64,000 nt of DNA from Sporothrix humicola (lineage: Eukaryota > Ascomycota > Sordariomycetes > Ophiostomatales > Ophiostomataceae), in assembly GCA_021396245.1 (NCBI GenBank), contig WNYE01000009.1, positions 310,001 through 374,000 of the forward strand. The letters run 5' to 3'. This document shows positions 11,096 to 23,800 of this stretch, in pieces. The notes under the pieces are model-generated. The model was given only the letters and a program-made list of their open reading frames with translations. It made no database searches and had not been told where the DNA came from. A program made the translations under genes and the position numbers. Numbering within the stretch: position 1 is the first letter of the stretch; every line of letters starts with the position of its first letter.

Positions 11096-14000
11096 ACGGA
11101 AAGCCGGTTTATTTCTGTCATAGAATCTACTAGAGGAGGTGTTGAGTGTCTGCGCGACGCTGTCAATTTGCAATTTCGTTTTTATATGCTTCTGCTTTTA
11201 TGTTCTTTCTTCCTTTCTTTTACTTCTTTTTCTTCGGAGGAATTCTGCTGCATTTTAGTTTTGTTCGTTACGCTTCCAGGCGGAGAGCTTTCCCACAGCC
11301 CGCCTTTGATTATCTACAGTTCAAGCGAGACAATAAAGGGACCGGCCTGATTATACAGAGCGAGGCCCCCACAAGACAGCATGGCAAGGAGTTTCTGGGT
11401 TTCCCATTAAATTTATATGCATTTTCCTTGCTTCAATATCTAAGTTCAGTGATGAAAAATATATGATGATTGAGTGTTTGTAGACCATATTCTATTGCCG
11501 TTCTAGAACAGAACTTTGTATGGGGAGTATCTGTGCTGATGTTCTCTAATAACCGCCATTCTCCCCTCGTATGGTCTGGACCTCCCTGACAGCTAGCTGT
11601 CCATCTGTTTTAGACTTTTCTGGGTGGGACAGGGGCGGCCCCAAATCTGCACGGAAGCATACTGTGTGCTCGCCGTCCTCAGCATGTCTTTGTAATCCTC
11701 CCGTGGGGACTGGACTTTTTTGTCTGTTCTGTCAAATGGGACAGCGTCATCAGGGAGGCATCCCATGCAGGTCAAAGATAGCCCCGTTCTCGACGGCACC
11801 GGACTGCGGGTCAAGCCTAATCCATGCAATGCTCATGTTCCCTGGTTCGGGCAACGCCCAAGGAGCCGGTGCTACTGATGCACGATGCAAGCGTGCTTGC
11901 CTCTTTCTTTGTGTTGCTTTTGTCCACGTAAGTGCTTCAAGCCTCTTTTGCTGTCTTGCCGTTTCACTCCTTTCCTTTTTCAGCCTCCAGGCCCTTTTTT
12001 CTTATATAGAAAACTCCGCGGGCTGAAGGTAAAAAAGTCGGACGGCACAAACATTTGGGCAACCATTAAGCTTGAATCTATGGATGCCGGTATCAGTGAG
12101 ATATCGAGGGCTCTGGGCTTATCTCTAACTCTCACTTGACGGTGACAGGAGGAGCGGCTGCATTGTGTCTTCTGAAACCAAATCCTCTGTCGTAGAGTAG
12201 CATTATAGACGGCTGGTTCTTGGTGTTTCTTGGTATTTTTGGCCTCTGAAGGTGATCGTTATTCACATGTCCTCCCATTTGTCAATTTTGGACCACGTTC
12301 TTTTGTCTTTCACTTATTTCCACGAGTCTTTTCGTCCGTCTTCTCACCATCGACGCCAAGCTGTGATTCGGACAGGATGCCCAGAAAAAAGGGGGTGCAA
12401 CCTGTACCGGCGTGACACAGCAGCTCGTCGTTTGCGTAATTGCTTCGCCTCATCCGAAAACTGAAAAACTGAAAAGATGGAAGACAAGAAGGAACAAGAA
12501 AAAAAATAAAGTTAAAATGTGGACAGCATTACCTTGTTGGAAACGCCATTTCCCCCTAGTCGCTCTTCCATCGTCGATTTTCTCACTGTGGCGTCCGTCC
12601 GGGGCAACTTGCTTGTGCTTGGCGATTAGCGTTCAGCCGCTACGGCCTCATCAGTCTGTCCGCTCGGTGCTTGAACGCGTTATGGTGACGCTGTTTTGAC
12701 GCTGCCCTTTGTCTTCAATTGTTCTCTCTCGCCGGAGCGGGCCATCTATCCAGCCTCCGTATCTTGGGTCCTGATGTCCGGTTTTCACTGCAACGTCGAC
12801 GCCCGACAAGATCGTCATCGTTCCTTTCTTTCCTTTTCGCTTCTGCTCTTCTCCTCATTCCAAATCCTCAATTGCCATCTTGGGCCTTCCTCGGTTTTCT
12901 CGTTCCCACGCTCCCATTTTCCCCTCGTATGGCTGTACTTCAGCCCTTGCTCAGATGCGCCAAGCATCAAGCCCATGGCGTCGTGGGCAATAAATGCAAC
13001 CCCGTCTCACTCCCCTCTTCCCGCAATTCAATTTTCGTCGTTCCTCGTTCCTTTTTGGGCTTCGTCAAACCCTAAACACGCGCTGACCCCTTTTGAGGCG
13101 GTGGTCTGGCCAGGTCGATAAACGAACAGAAAGAACCCTTGATCCAGAGCCGCGGCGCGTCGAGGCTCTTCAATTGCACTTTCGCAATCGTGATTTCCGC
13201 TCTTCGTATTTCGTCGTGGCCCGTAGCAGAGTGACTACAATTGTCTGCATCTGTCTTTTTTGCTGTCTTTGTCAATTGATCGTGCCCTCCTGTCCTCTTG
13301 CCCTCTTGCTTAGTTTTGTAAATGCTCGTCAAATAATTGGTGCTTTCAGTTCAGGGTCGCCCTTTCCTTGTAAGTCGACTCGCATTAAGACCCAAAACAG
13401 AAACCAACAGACACCGTTGGTGCCTCCCCCTTATTCTTTGTTTTGGCTCCCTTTTTTGAGCCTCGTTGTTTCGACTTGCATCGTGCCTTCCGCCTTACCT
13501 TTGTCCCTGCCTGTTTTGTTCATTTGTTCACTCGCTCTTTCACTTTATTTTTCTCCGAAAGCTGGACTCTTTGACTCCTTCCTCTTTCACTCTTTGAATT
13601 GCTCTTTCCTTCCCAGGGAGGTCGCCAAAAATAAAACACGTCGTTTCCAGAAACAGATGATAGGGGAGAGTACGCCGTACTTTGTAGATCCATTCCTTTA
13701 CATCTCACGACCCCAACTCCCGCGCCTTTATCCCACTCGCTATTGTTCCTCCAGCTCTTTCATTTTACGGCTTTCACGCCTTTTACGCCATTCTTTTTAC
13801 GTGTCTTGTTATTGGACCATCCTCATACCGCTCACGACTATCTGCGTGTCTGTGCAATGCGCCACGCTGTGCCGAAATCTGCAGCTTGCACTCTTGAGAC
13901 TCCCACTTGTGTCTTGGACAATCTCGACATCGTGCTCTCCCTTCCCGTCTGCATTCCTCGTTGACGAAACGACAGCACACACATCTGCGAGGACGCGCGT

Positions 14001-15548
14001 TTCGATCATCATACATCATTCCATTTTTCTATTTCGTCTTCTTGACACTTTTGTCTCTCAGACTCTTCCCCCAGTTCTTATCACAACCACTCTTTTCAGT
14101 TATCCTTCCTTGGCAGGCCAAGACCAGAACACGCACGCCAGATGCAACACGACACAGGCCGTTGAACAAATCACGAAATCCCACCTTCACAACTGTTCCT
14201 ACTGGTCTTTCTGGAAACTCTGTAATCTTCTCACTCTCTTGAAACAAAAACTTTGCATCGTTCCTTTGCATCCAGCGGCAAGCACTGTCCTACAATCCGA
14301 TATCTGTCGTCACTTGCTCAGCCCAGACGCAGATCCGCCATTGTCACTTTCAAAATACTTTTTCTCTCTCTTCTGCCAACGCCCTCATCCATATCCGGAC
14401 CACCGCAAAACATCGATTCCTTGTACAATCTCACGCCTTGGCAAGCAACGCCCGTCCATAGCGCCTTCTACACCCTGCATCTTGCATCCCGCATCACTCA
14501 TCCGCCAGACAAAACATAACCAGAGAAGATCAAAAGCATTGGCTTGGTATTTTTTCAGAACCTGTTTGGTCTGGCCCGGTTGTTCTGTTTTGTCCACTTC
14601 CTCTCCCGGGAGCTAGTACGTGCAAAAGAAACAAGCGAGAAATACGTTACGGAGCAATTCTGTACTCATTCGCCCGGTGTCATTGTGCTCGGTTCCTCTT
14701 GTAATCCCGTCGGCTACACAGGCGCTGAGCTGTACCGGTTTGGTGGCTCATCACAAACGTCTTCTATCTGGTTGGTGAAATTAAGCCCCTTGTTCCTTTA
14801 CACTTCCTCCCCCCTTGCCCTGTCTTCCTCTTTATGTTTCTGCTCACCTTGGCTGCCATCTCTTCCCTGCACTCTATCTTTATATCAACCTCTTCCCTCC
14901 CATCCTTCTTGTTTCCCGCATTTCTTCTTCTTTACTGACCATTGCCATTGTCCTTTCGACCTACCAGCCGTCCCGGATATCTAATTTTTGAAATTACACA
15001 GTTCTCGACAAATTTCTCGAACGCCCACTGGATAATTCGTCAAAACATCATCGGCACTCTTTTCTACCGCTTAATTAACTGGCACTCTTTCACCATCGCT
15101 GGTTGGCAGTAATTCTCCTTTCCCGCATATTTTACGCTCCCGCACAACCTACATCTCGGATTCTCGGCGACTTCCATCTGTTTACTTATATGCACAACAT
15201 ATGACCTTATAGGGAGGCATATATACACACACAAGCAGACACACACACGAAACACAGGACTTACACAAGCACACGGTGTTGTGCATCTCTCGCTGCCGTC
15301 GGCCTTTTGACTCTCTTATCCAACCCACATCATTTGACGACGACATTGTTGTGGCCCCAAAGTACAGGCACAACGGTTTATATTTAAACTCAGCAATCCC
15401 TCGTCGACTTCATCACACCCTTTGCCTGGGACCTTTCACTTCTTGGTTTCCCTTCTCTCACCATCTCACCATTTGTGTTGCCTAACACAGAGACCCAAGC
15501 CAAGTCTTGAGTACGCAAAGACCTCTGATACACAACAAGACTCACACA
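11096..15548. other. 4.4 kb gene-poor, pyrimidine-rich intergenic region
   Basis: No recognisable protein or RNA gene. The plus strand from about 12.8 to 15.5 kb is strongly C/T-rich, which makes long chance frames, including one of 507 codons at 13093-14616. The composition resembles a long leader or promoter of the DOMON gene starting at 15549. A CA-rich microsatellite lies near 15224-15250. Confidence 0.5.
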
Positions 15549-17272
15549 ATGACAAGCCAAACACACCCGAGGCCACTCACGGCTTTGGCCGCAGTTCTTT
15601 GTAAGTGAAACGATTACCTGCTCTTGAAAGAGTACATACTTGAGAACAAACTGAACTAACACGCTCTTCTAGCCCTGGCTGTCGGCACACAAGCAGTCAC
15701 TACATACTGCCCCTCCGGAGCAACTAGCGTTTGCTATGGCATCGGCATTCCAGAGTCCACGGCCAGCAAGGGCACCGGCAACATCTACTTCAGCATCTCG
15801 GCACCAACGACGTACCAATGGGTCGCTCTCGGCACAGGCACCATGATGTCCGGCTCCAACATGTTCGTCATGTACCAGGACGGCAGCGGCAACGTCACGA
15901 TCTCGGCCCGTGCCGGCACGTTCCACGTAGCACCCTCGCAGGACACAAGCAGCAATGCCGCCAAACTCACCTTGCTGGCTGGCAGCGGTGTCTCCGGCAG
16001 CACCATGACGGCCAACGTCATGTGCTCCAACTGCGAGTCGTGGGGCTCTAGCGGCAAACTGTCTGTCACGAGCACCAGTGCACCATGGATAGGCGCCTGG
16101 CGCAAGGGTAGCTCTCTGGCGACGACTAACAAGAACGCCGGCCTTACCGTCCACGACAACACTGCTCAGTACCAGATTGACATGACCAAGGCTACGATCA
16201 GCAGCGACAGCAACCCATTCGTGTCCTCGAGTGGTAGCGGCAGCGGAAGTGGCAGTGGTTCTGGTAGCGGTTCCGGCAGTGGTAGCGGCTCTGGCAGCGG
16301 AAGTGGCTCAGGAAGCGGTTCTGGGAGCGGTTCGGGGAGCGGCAGTGGCAGTGGAAGCAGTGGCGGCGATTCGTCTTCAGGTGATGGTGTTACCGTCTCT
16401 TCATCCGGACCGAATACTGCCATTCTCACTGCCCATGCCGTCATCATGGCCCTCGTTATGGTTGTTCTCTACCCGCTGGGCTCGGCCCTGATGCCTCTCC
16501 TCGGCAGGTGGCTGGTCCACGGCATCTGGCAAGGCCTTGCATACCTCCTGATGTGGGCCGGCTTTGCCCTGGGCGTTATCACAGCCAACCAAAGAGGACT
16601 TGTAAGTTTGAATGACCCCATGTCCTTTCCTTTGAATATGTACTGACTTTTCTTCAGTTGTTCGTCAACGAGGGCCGCACTCACACCGCCGTTGGCACGG
16701 CCGTCGTCGCTGCCATGGCGTTCCAGCCTGCACTGGGTCTCCTGCATCACCGTCACTTTGTCAAAAACCAGGGCCGTGGTGTCGTCAGCCACATTCACAT
16801 CTGGTGGGGCCGTCTTCTCATGGCTCTCGGTATTATCAACGGCGGTTTCGGTCTGAAGCTGTCGAATGCATCCAAGTCTGTCATGATTGGATACGCCGTG
16901 GCGGCTGCAGTTCTCTTCCTCGCGTACATTGCCGCCAAGATTGTTGGATCGTTCATGCTGGCGCCGGCCCGTGCTAAGAAGAACCTCGATCGTAATGCGA
17001 ACGTTTCGGGTAACGGCCGCCACTACAACGACGACAGACGTCACAATGGTCCCCAGCCCGACATGGCCTACCAGCCAGCACAGCAACAACAGCAGTCCAG
17101 CCGGCAATTTAACAAGGGCCCTTCTGCTGTTCACAACGACGGCAGCGCCCGGAGCAGTGCTAACAACAACGGTGCGTCTGTGCCCCAGGCTGCCGGCCGA
17201 ACGTACGAGGACGAAAACGATCAGTACCGCAACCAACTGCGTAGAGAGCGGGAGGCGCGTAGGTACGCATGA
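15549..17272 (+). CDS. DOMON (CDH-cytochrome-like) plus cytochrome b561 membrane protein
   Basis: Three exons (15549-15600, 15673-16601, 16658-17272) give 531 residues. A signal peptide (LTALAAVLSLAVGTQA) leads to a secreted DOMON/cellobiose-dehydrogenase cytochrome domain (about 24-200) with the Met-rich strand TGTMMSGSNMFVMYQDG and a later LTVHDNTAQYQIDM. These are candidate Met and His haem ligands. A linker of 21 Ser-Gly pairs follows, then a b561 core (about 271-440) with His in HAVIMALVMVV, GRTHTAVG, GLLHHRHF and VSHIHIWWG. The C-terminal tail is hydrophilic, Gln/Asn-rich and charged (cytosolic). Such proteins move electrons across the membrane, probably from cytosolic ascorbate-like donors to an external haem acceptor; the physiological partner is unknown. 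A longer frame reads on into intron 2, but the donor GTAAGT and acceptor TTCAG restore the family sequence. Confidence 0.85.
16230..16355 (+). repeat. (Ser-Gly)21 coding repeat
   Basis: 126 nt encode 21 uninterrupted Ser-Gly dipeptides inside the DOMON-b561 gene. Ser is written with AGC, AGT, TCT, TCC, TCA and TCG, and Gly with GGC, GGA, GGT and GGG. It is therefore repetitive as protein but not as pure DNA. It probably serves as an extended, possibly glycosylated, linker between the haem domains. Confidence 0.9.
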
Positions 17273-18041
17273 GTGAGAGGCTACCGGGTAAAGAAGTGAT
17301 TGGTTTGAGTGGAAACGAGCAATGGTTTGGGAGGCATTTGCCTCGGCAAGGTAGGGTAGTTTTAGAAATTGGGTTTTAATTATGTGCACTCCTTTGAAGA
17401 GTCTTTTATGTCTTTTAATGAAACATCCATACCTTTAGAGACAAATGGTATAAGAATGAACGATGCATTTATTTCATAAAATCAGAAAATAAAAACTGAA
17501 GATGGATGTGATGCTTTTGAGAAGGGGGTGAATGTCAATAAAAACACCACGTGGCGCATCACGTGTATGGGCCGGCGGAAAACTGCTGTTAAGCGTTGAT
17601 ATAGCCGAATGGTGGAGACTGCTAACAGCACTAACGAGGGAATAAATTCAGCCAGCCAGAGCGGCCATACAGCGCCCGGGCCCGGTTTTCCTTCCCCTAC
17701 CAGAAAAATTTGAGGCTGGGGCCCTCTTTCAGTGGCTTGCGCGCGGCGCGCCAGTTTTTTTCAGTCTGGGCTCTCTGCTTCCTGCCGGGAGCAAATGGCC
17801 CCAATTCCTGCTTTTCCCTAACGCCTTTTTTTCCCGCTCCCCCATTCTCCTCCCCTACTCCTCCTCTTTGGATCCCGAAGTGCAGAATCGAAACAATCAC
17901 CAACCTCACAACCATTTTTCTCTCAACCTCACCGACTCACCACCTCCCCCTCCACCCCCGACGACGAAGCTCGACATATCCCATTGTCGGCATTCTCTCT
18001 TTTTCTTTCTTTTCTTCACACACACATCCAGCATTTTCACC
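17273..18041. other. Intergenic region with atp14 promoter
   Basis: 3' flank of the DOMON gene and the promoter of atp14. CT-rich near 17800-17960 just before the start codon. Two CACGTG boxes are listed separately. No gene is seen. Confidence 0.55.
17548..17565. promoter_or_regulatory. Paired CACGTG boxes upstream of atp14
   Basis: CACGTG at 17548-17553 and again at 17560-17565, 12 bp apart (about one helical turn) and some 480 bp before the atp14 start. Cbf1-type bHLH factors bind CACGTG upstream of respiratory genes in yeasts. Use here is inferred from spacing and sequence only. Confidence 0.4.
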
Positions 18042-19109
18042 ATGCTTCAGTCTCTGGCTCGCGTTGCGGTAAGGATTTTTTTCTAGTCCCCCTCCTGGTG
18101 TCCAGTTTTGCCGGACCTGTCAGAAAATGAAAATCGAGGCAAAAAAATCGCTCTCCCGTTGCGGCCCTCCGAATCACGATCTCGCACCCACGACGACAAT
18201 GTACGAATGGCACGACGAAAATGGCGGCAATAACGACGGCACGATCTCGAGCATTAAATATCGCGATTTCTCCCAAAACCCAAACGAATTGCACGACAAG
18301 GAACCTCGAAAGGCTGAATTGGCGCCCAGCGGAGTGGACTGTTTTCCGAGCTTCCGAGACGAGCAAGGACACGTTATTTGCGACTCTTGATTCCAACCGA
18401 TGCCGGCCGATGCGGATTTCCCGATAGCTGAATGCGACATTTGAATGTTGAGGAAAGCATTGAAGCTCGGACCGGTTATCGAGATCAACAATGGCCCGAA
18501 GCTATGACGATAACCACAAACCGGACACGAGCCTCGAATCGGCCGCGCCATTCATGCTTGACAGAACCTACGGAAGCAGCGAAAAAAGAGGAGGAAATCG
18601 CGAAAGCAAAACATTACTGGACCGGGACCCCGAAAGGCCGTGATCGGCTTTGAATCTTAAGGACGTTATACTGACTTTTGTTTCTCCCACAGCCCCGCCG
18701 GGCATTTGCTGCCGTTGCGCGGACAGCCATGACCTCGCAGGTCCGGACGTTCATCGTTCCCACCGTCTCCCGTCGTGGTAGGTTGACGACGCCATTTTGT
18801 CATCGCTCCCTGTTCCCCCACTAACAATCTTCAGCCGACTTCGTCCAGGAGCTCTACCTCAAGGAGCTCAAGGCCTACAAGATCCCCGCCGTCAAGCCCG
18901 AGGACGCCCAGGGCCAGGTCTCCACCTTCAACCTGCCCTCTGCCCCGCCGTCGCCCGAGGAGGCCGACCTGGCCAGCAGCCTGCAGGAGTACGAGTCGAT
19001 GGCCGTCGAGGTCGAGGGCCAGGAGGTCTCCGCCGACGGCGAGGCCTCGGCCGCTCCCGTTGAGGACTGGCTCGTCGAGGAGGAGGACGATGATGCCGCT
19101 CACCACTAA
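18042..19109 (+). CDS. atp14: F1Fo ATP synthase subunit h, mitochondrial
   Basis: Three exons (18042-18068, 18693-18777, 18835-19109) give 128 residues. The first intron is 624 nt, unusually long here; the second is 57 nt. The N-terminus MLQSLARVAPRRAFAAVART is a basic amphipathic presequence. Mature sequence starts near TFIVPTVSRR. The diagnostic Atp14 block is DFVQELYLKELKAYK, followed by a conserved acidic C-terminal half ending EEEDDDAAHH. Subunit h belongs to the peripheral stalk of the mitochondrial ATP synthase in fungi. Length compares well with yeast Atp14 (124). The gene is convergent with sch9. The exon structure is set by frame continuity and by GTAAGG/GTAGGT donors with CCACAG/TTCAG acceptors; alternatives inside the long intron lack family similarity. 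Confidence 0.92.
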
Positions 19110-20817
19110 GCGTTGACTCTACACCTCTACCTTACTTTATCCGACGAGAGGCCATCTTCGCCCTACATAATCTCCGGCCTCTCTCGGCACATTGACTATC
19201 AAAACACAAAATACAAAAAGACGAACGACGAAACCGAGCCTAGGATAATATCATTTTTCTGGACAGGTCTGCGGAGGAGACGAGGAACAAGAGACTATCG
19301 ACGATCTTGCTGCCTTTTCTGTGTGTGAATGAGAATGGTGGGCGGTTGGCATCTGAACGAAAAGCATATGAAACCAAAAAGACGCGAAGCATTTTTGAAC
19401 TACCAAAAAAAAAGAAAGTCATAGCTCAGAAGGAAACCCCCCCGTGTATAAATTTTATCATCTATTTTCATCTTATCTCTTGCTCATTTTGCCACTCTTG
19501 ATTGTTGATGACCGTAGCTGACTGTCACTGACTGTCACTTTCTTGAATTTATTATCATTGGAGGATTGGCAACTTTGATAACCACGTGGCATATTGTATT
19601 TCAACTAATTAGATGTTGTCAATCTCTATCTATGTAGCCCCTTTTACATCTTATCATATCATTCGTCCAGATTCACGAGATATACAGTTGGTCTATGTTT
19701 TAAATATGGAGATAGTTCATACTGTATATGTGGTATTCCATAGCGTTGCTGCCAGTATCTGTTGAAAATACTTGACATGTCCACAATGTTAATTCTTCTA
19801 TACAAATCCCCCTTTTCATGATGGTCAAGAGTTGATCCGTTCCATATCCCTATCATTTTAACCAGACGTGTTCCCATTCTTATGTCCCCCTACCATCTTT
19901 CTCGCTATTCTTTACCCTTTCAATTTATATACCTTCCTCGTGCTCCCGCACACACACACCTCTCCTTACATTAACCCGAAAGAAATGATAAAGGATGTTC
20001 GCACAATGACTAAATCCCGACACGAAACTCGCGAGAAGATGCAAATGGGTTGAAAAAGAAAGAACTAGAAAGAACAGTCCAAGCAATAGAAAGATTGATT
20101 AGGCGGAGGTCGTTGGATAAAGGATTAATCAGAAGTAGAACAGATAAGTGACAGTGTGGATGAAGTATGAGCGATATGAAGTATGAAAGTAGACACAAAT
20201 GCAGATAAAACAGGACAGCCACAAAAAAAGAGAATTATTCGAATAATATGACCCTTGCCCACCCAAACCCATAACCCGTGAAAGAACGCCTATAAAAGAC
20301 CGCCATCCTGGGCCGGTGTTTTTTGCTTTGGATTTTTTTCAAGAAGTGTAAAAGTCTTCTCAGTATGCCACTCTCCTCTTGGGTGTTTGTGTGTATGCAA
20401 TTCCGGATGCGATGGTTTGAGGAATAAGAAAAGAGGAAAAGGTAAAGACAATGATATGATGATAATAACGAAAGTGACCACCCATTCCACCTTAAAATGC
20501 AAGCCGTGATACAATTCAATAGTCGCGTAATGAATGTGGTGATGATAGAGGTCGCATATAATGTCGTCATAAATGTAGAAGTAGAGCAAGTAAAGAATAG
20601 GTTATTTTCGTTGGGTTTTCTTCTTTTTTTGCGTTTGGTTTGAAAAGTTTGGTCGGAATTAGTTTTGCAAGTAAGGGGCGGTGACGCAAAAAAAAGGGAA
20701 GAATAAAAGTATGAGCACATTAAAGAGGGTGGGTGTCAAAATGGCAACGAGGTGCTATGGATGGAAAGAAATCATGGTAATAGACTGGTATGATAGGGAC
20801 TTGTGCGAGATAAATGA
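19110..20817. other. 1.7 kb AT-rich intergenic region between convergent genes
   Basis: 3' flanks of atp14 and sch9, AT-rich throughout. No coding or RNA gene is recognised. ORFs on the minus strand at 20235-20720 are low-complexity and rejected. Confidence 0.55.
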
Positions 20818-23800
20818 TTACATGTCAAAGTGAGTATCCCCGAACATGTGCTCGTCGTTTGTTGCTGTCCGGACAATGCCGCTCATGCGGTTCGCATTTC
20901 TCGGATCAATATCGTTAATATCGTCCCAGTCGTTGTCATCCTTGCGGCCGTGGTATGAATTTCCGGCGTCGTGCATGTCGTCGTCGGAATCGTTATTGTT
21001 GTATGATGGCCGGCCCCGCATGTTGTCCTCCAGGGCGCTCTCGTCAACAAAGGTGAAGCCCTGGAAGTTGGCCTGCATAGACGGCGACAGCGGCGTGGAG
21101 GTGGCGATACCACGAGCCAGAGCAGCGGCGCGCTCGTTGAGAGACCCGCTCTTGTCCATGGCGTCCGTGAAGATGGGATCGAAATATGACACATCGGTAT
21201 CCGACTTCAATTTCGGCTTGAAAGGGGGCGTGATCAGCTTTCTAGACAGTGCCTCCCAGTCAATGTCTCTGAAGAAGGGGTGCTCCATTAGCTCAGCAGC
21301 ATCCTTGGTGGCACCCAGACGGTGCTTCGGGTTCCGGTTCAGCAGACCCTTGACAAAGCTCCGGCCCTCGGCCGACAGCGTGTCCTTGGGGAACCGGACC
21401 TTGCCGAATGCAATGTTCTTGTACATCTGCTGGGTATCCTCCGCATAAAACGGGCTCCAGCCACAGCACATCTCGAACACCAGCACACCCAGGGACCAGA
21501 AATCAACCATCTTGGTGTAGCCAGCCTCGTCCAACAGAACCTCCGGTGCAAGGTACTCGGTCGTACCGCAGAAAGTGTTGGTGGTATCGTTCTTGGTCAG
21601 ATTGGCCTTGGAAAGACCGAAATCGCACAGGGCAATATGGCCGTTGGCGTCAAGCAAGATATTTTCGGGCTTCAGATCGCGGTAGACGATGTTGTTGTTG
21701 TGAAGGTGCTCGATAGCCAGGATAAGCTCTGCAATGTAGAACTTCGCACGGCCCTCCTCGAAACGACCCTCCTTCTGCAAGTGCCAGAAAAGCTCGCCAC
21801 CGGACATGTAGTCGGTAACCAAGTACAAGTCGGACGGCGTCTGGAAGGAGAACTTGAGACCAACAATAAATGGCGAGTCTGACGTTGCTGTGCGGACAAG
21901 AATATTCCGCTCGCCGACGGTGTGAGCAACCTCCTTCTTCTGCACAATCTTCTTCTTGGAAAGGACCTTCATGGCATAGATGCGTTTGGTGTCCTTCTTC
22001 CGCACCTGGTACACCTGGCCGAATGTGCCCTTGCCGATCAGCCGCAGAATCTCGAAGTCGTCGGGGCCGTAGTGCTTGCGCTCAGTCCGCTGATAAAATG
22101 CTTCGACATAAACTTCGCCGGTGGGTGTGTTTTCAGCCATAGTGTCTGCGTGGCCACGCAGTGGGAACCAGCCACGGACGGGGCCGTCCTTCTCGGAGCT
22201 GTTGGCCTGGAAGTCGACGTGGCCCAGGAACTCTTCTCCGGACTGCGAGTGATCGTAGACGGAGATGTCCACCAGCATGTTGGAGTCAACAACGTCGCTA
22301 TAATATGGTTAGTTTACATAGTTCGATAATACGGGAGGCCAGAGAGCTAGACAGCATGATACTTACAATATAGCTTCTGCGTCCCACTTGGGGTTCGTAA
22401 ATGACCGCCGCACGTTGCGGTTCCGGAATGCGCCATAGTCGGTAACGCTGGTGTTACTGCTTTGCCGGCTCCGCATGGGAATGGCCATTGGGCGGCCGCT
22501 GTCGCTTGCCTGGCGCTGGATGGGAATGCTGCTAATCGCCACACCAGGGAGAATCGCCTCCTCGTCGTTATCGGGGGCTCGAGGGCCACCCGAGATCAGC
22601 TCACTGCGCTGGAACACAGCAACAACGTACGGGTCGCGGGTCCTTCTAAGACCCCGTGCCTCGGTGATCTTGATTGTAAGTTTGCCCTTGGGTGCGGGTG
22701 CTTGCGCGCCTGCCGGGGTAGGAGTAATGGAGGCGGCGCGGCTCCGGCTACTGTCGTCGCCACCTCGGCTCAAGGTTGTTCGTGTGCTCTCACCGCCAGA
22801 TGTGGGAGCCGGTGCGGCATGGGCATCGGCAGCCTGGGAGTGGGCAGTTGATAGAGACCGGGTCGGTGTAGATTGACCGCTCTTTATACGAGTCATCGTT
22901 GTTAGCTTCTTCAATTGGCCCACAGAAGAGGAACGCAAGACGGCAGCGGCGGCAACGGCAGCAGCAGGCGCAGAAGCGTCGGCTGCTGGCGATCCAACAC
23001 GTACTGGCGTGTCCGGCGCCGTGGAAGCGCGCGGGCCGCCTGGGGCTATGGAGGGGGAGCGGGTAGAAGCGGGAGTATTAGAGGAGGTGGAGGTGGAGGA
23101 AGGAGTAGCAAGGGAAGGAATAGATGGGATGGAAAAGTGACGAGCAAGCACGCTAGAGGGTGTGACAACGCCAGCCAAAGGCGTAGTGGACGACAACGAC
23201 TCCTGCCGACTGCGCACCTCCTGCACATCAGAAATGCTCTTCTTGTGGCTGCGGAAAGTCCACGGAGCGTCCCACGGGTTGGAAGTGCTGCCAGCAGCAC
23301 CTGCCTCCCCGGCCCCGTCCTTTTTGGTAGAGACTTCTTTCTCGCTTTCCTTTGCCACTCCTGCCGCCGCTCCTGCCGCTCCTCCTCCGCTTCCGCCGTT
23401 TCCAGCTCCAACCGCGCCTCGTATAGACGCCGGTGGTGTCGGATACGGGTGCAGCGATGACGTTGCGGCCACGGGCAAGCTTTCTGACGGAAGAGCTGCG
23501 TCTTCTGTTGGTGGTGGTTGTTCTTCCGAAAGTTGTATTTGTGGTTGTGGTGGTAGCGATGATTGCGGTTCTGACGGTGCATTGGCTGGTTGCCGGCTTT
23601 CGGACTTGTTCGGCATCTGGTCTTCATTTGCTCCAGGTTCGATCTTCGATTGCTGTTGAGCCATTGTGTCATCGGGTATTAAGGGAGTCGTCTCAATGTT
23701 GAGTGAGTCACTGGTGCCAACATCCGTTAAAGATGTCCGATTTGGTGTGGACCTTGACGATGAAGATTGCGTCGGTGCTGTCGTCGATAATGAAGCTACG

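Noticed and set aside
13093..14616. 507-codon plus-strand ORF
   Set aside because: Composition is dominated by Ser, Leu, Phe, Pro and Cys as expected from C/T-rich DNA; no domain, no fungal codon bias, and equivalent open stretches occur in other pyrimidine-rich leaders here.
20235..20720. 161-codon minus-strand ORF after sch9
   Set aside because: AT-rich 3' flank of sch9, with Phe/Ser/Thr-rich chance sequence.
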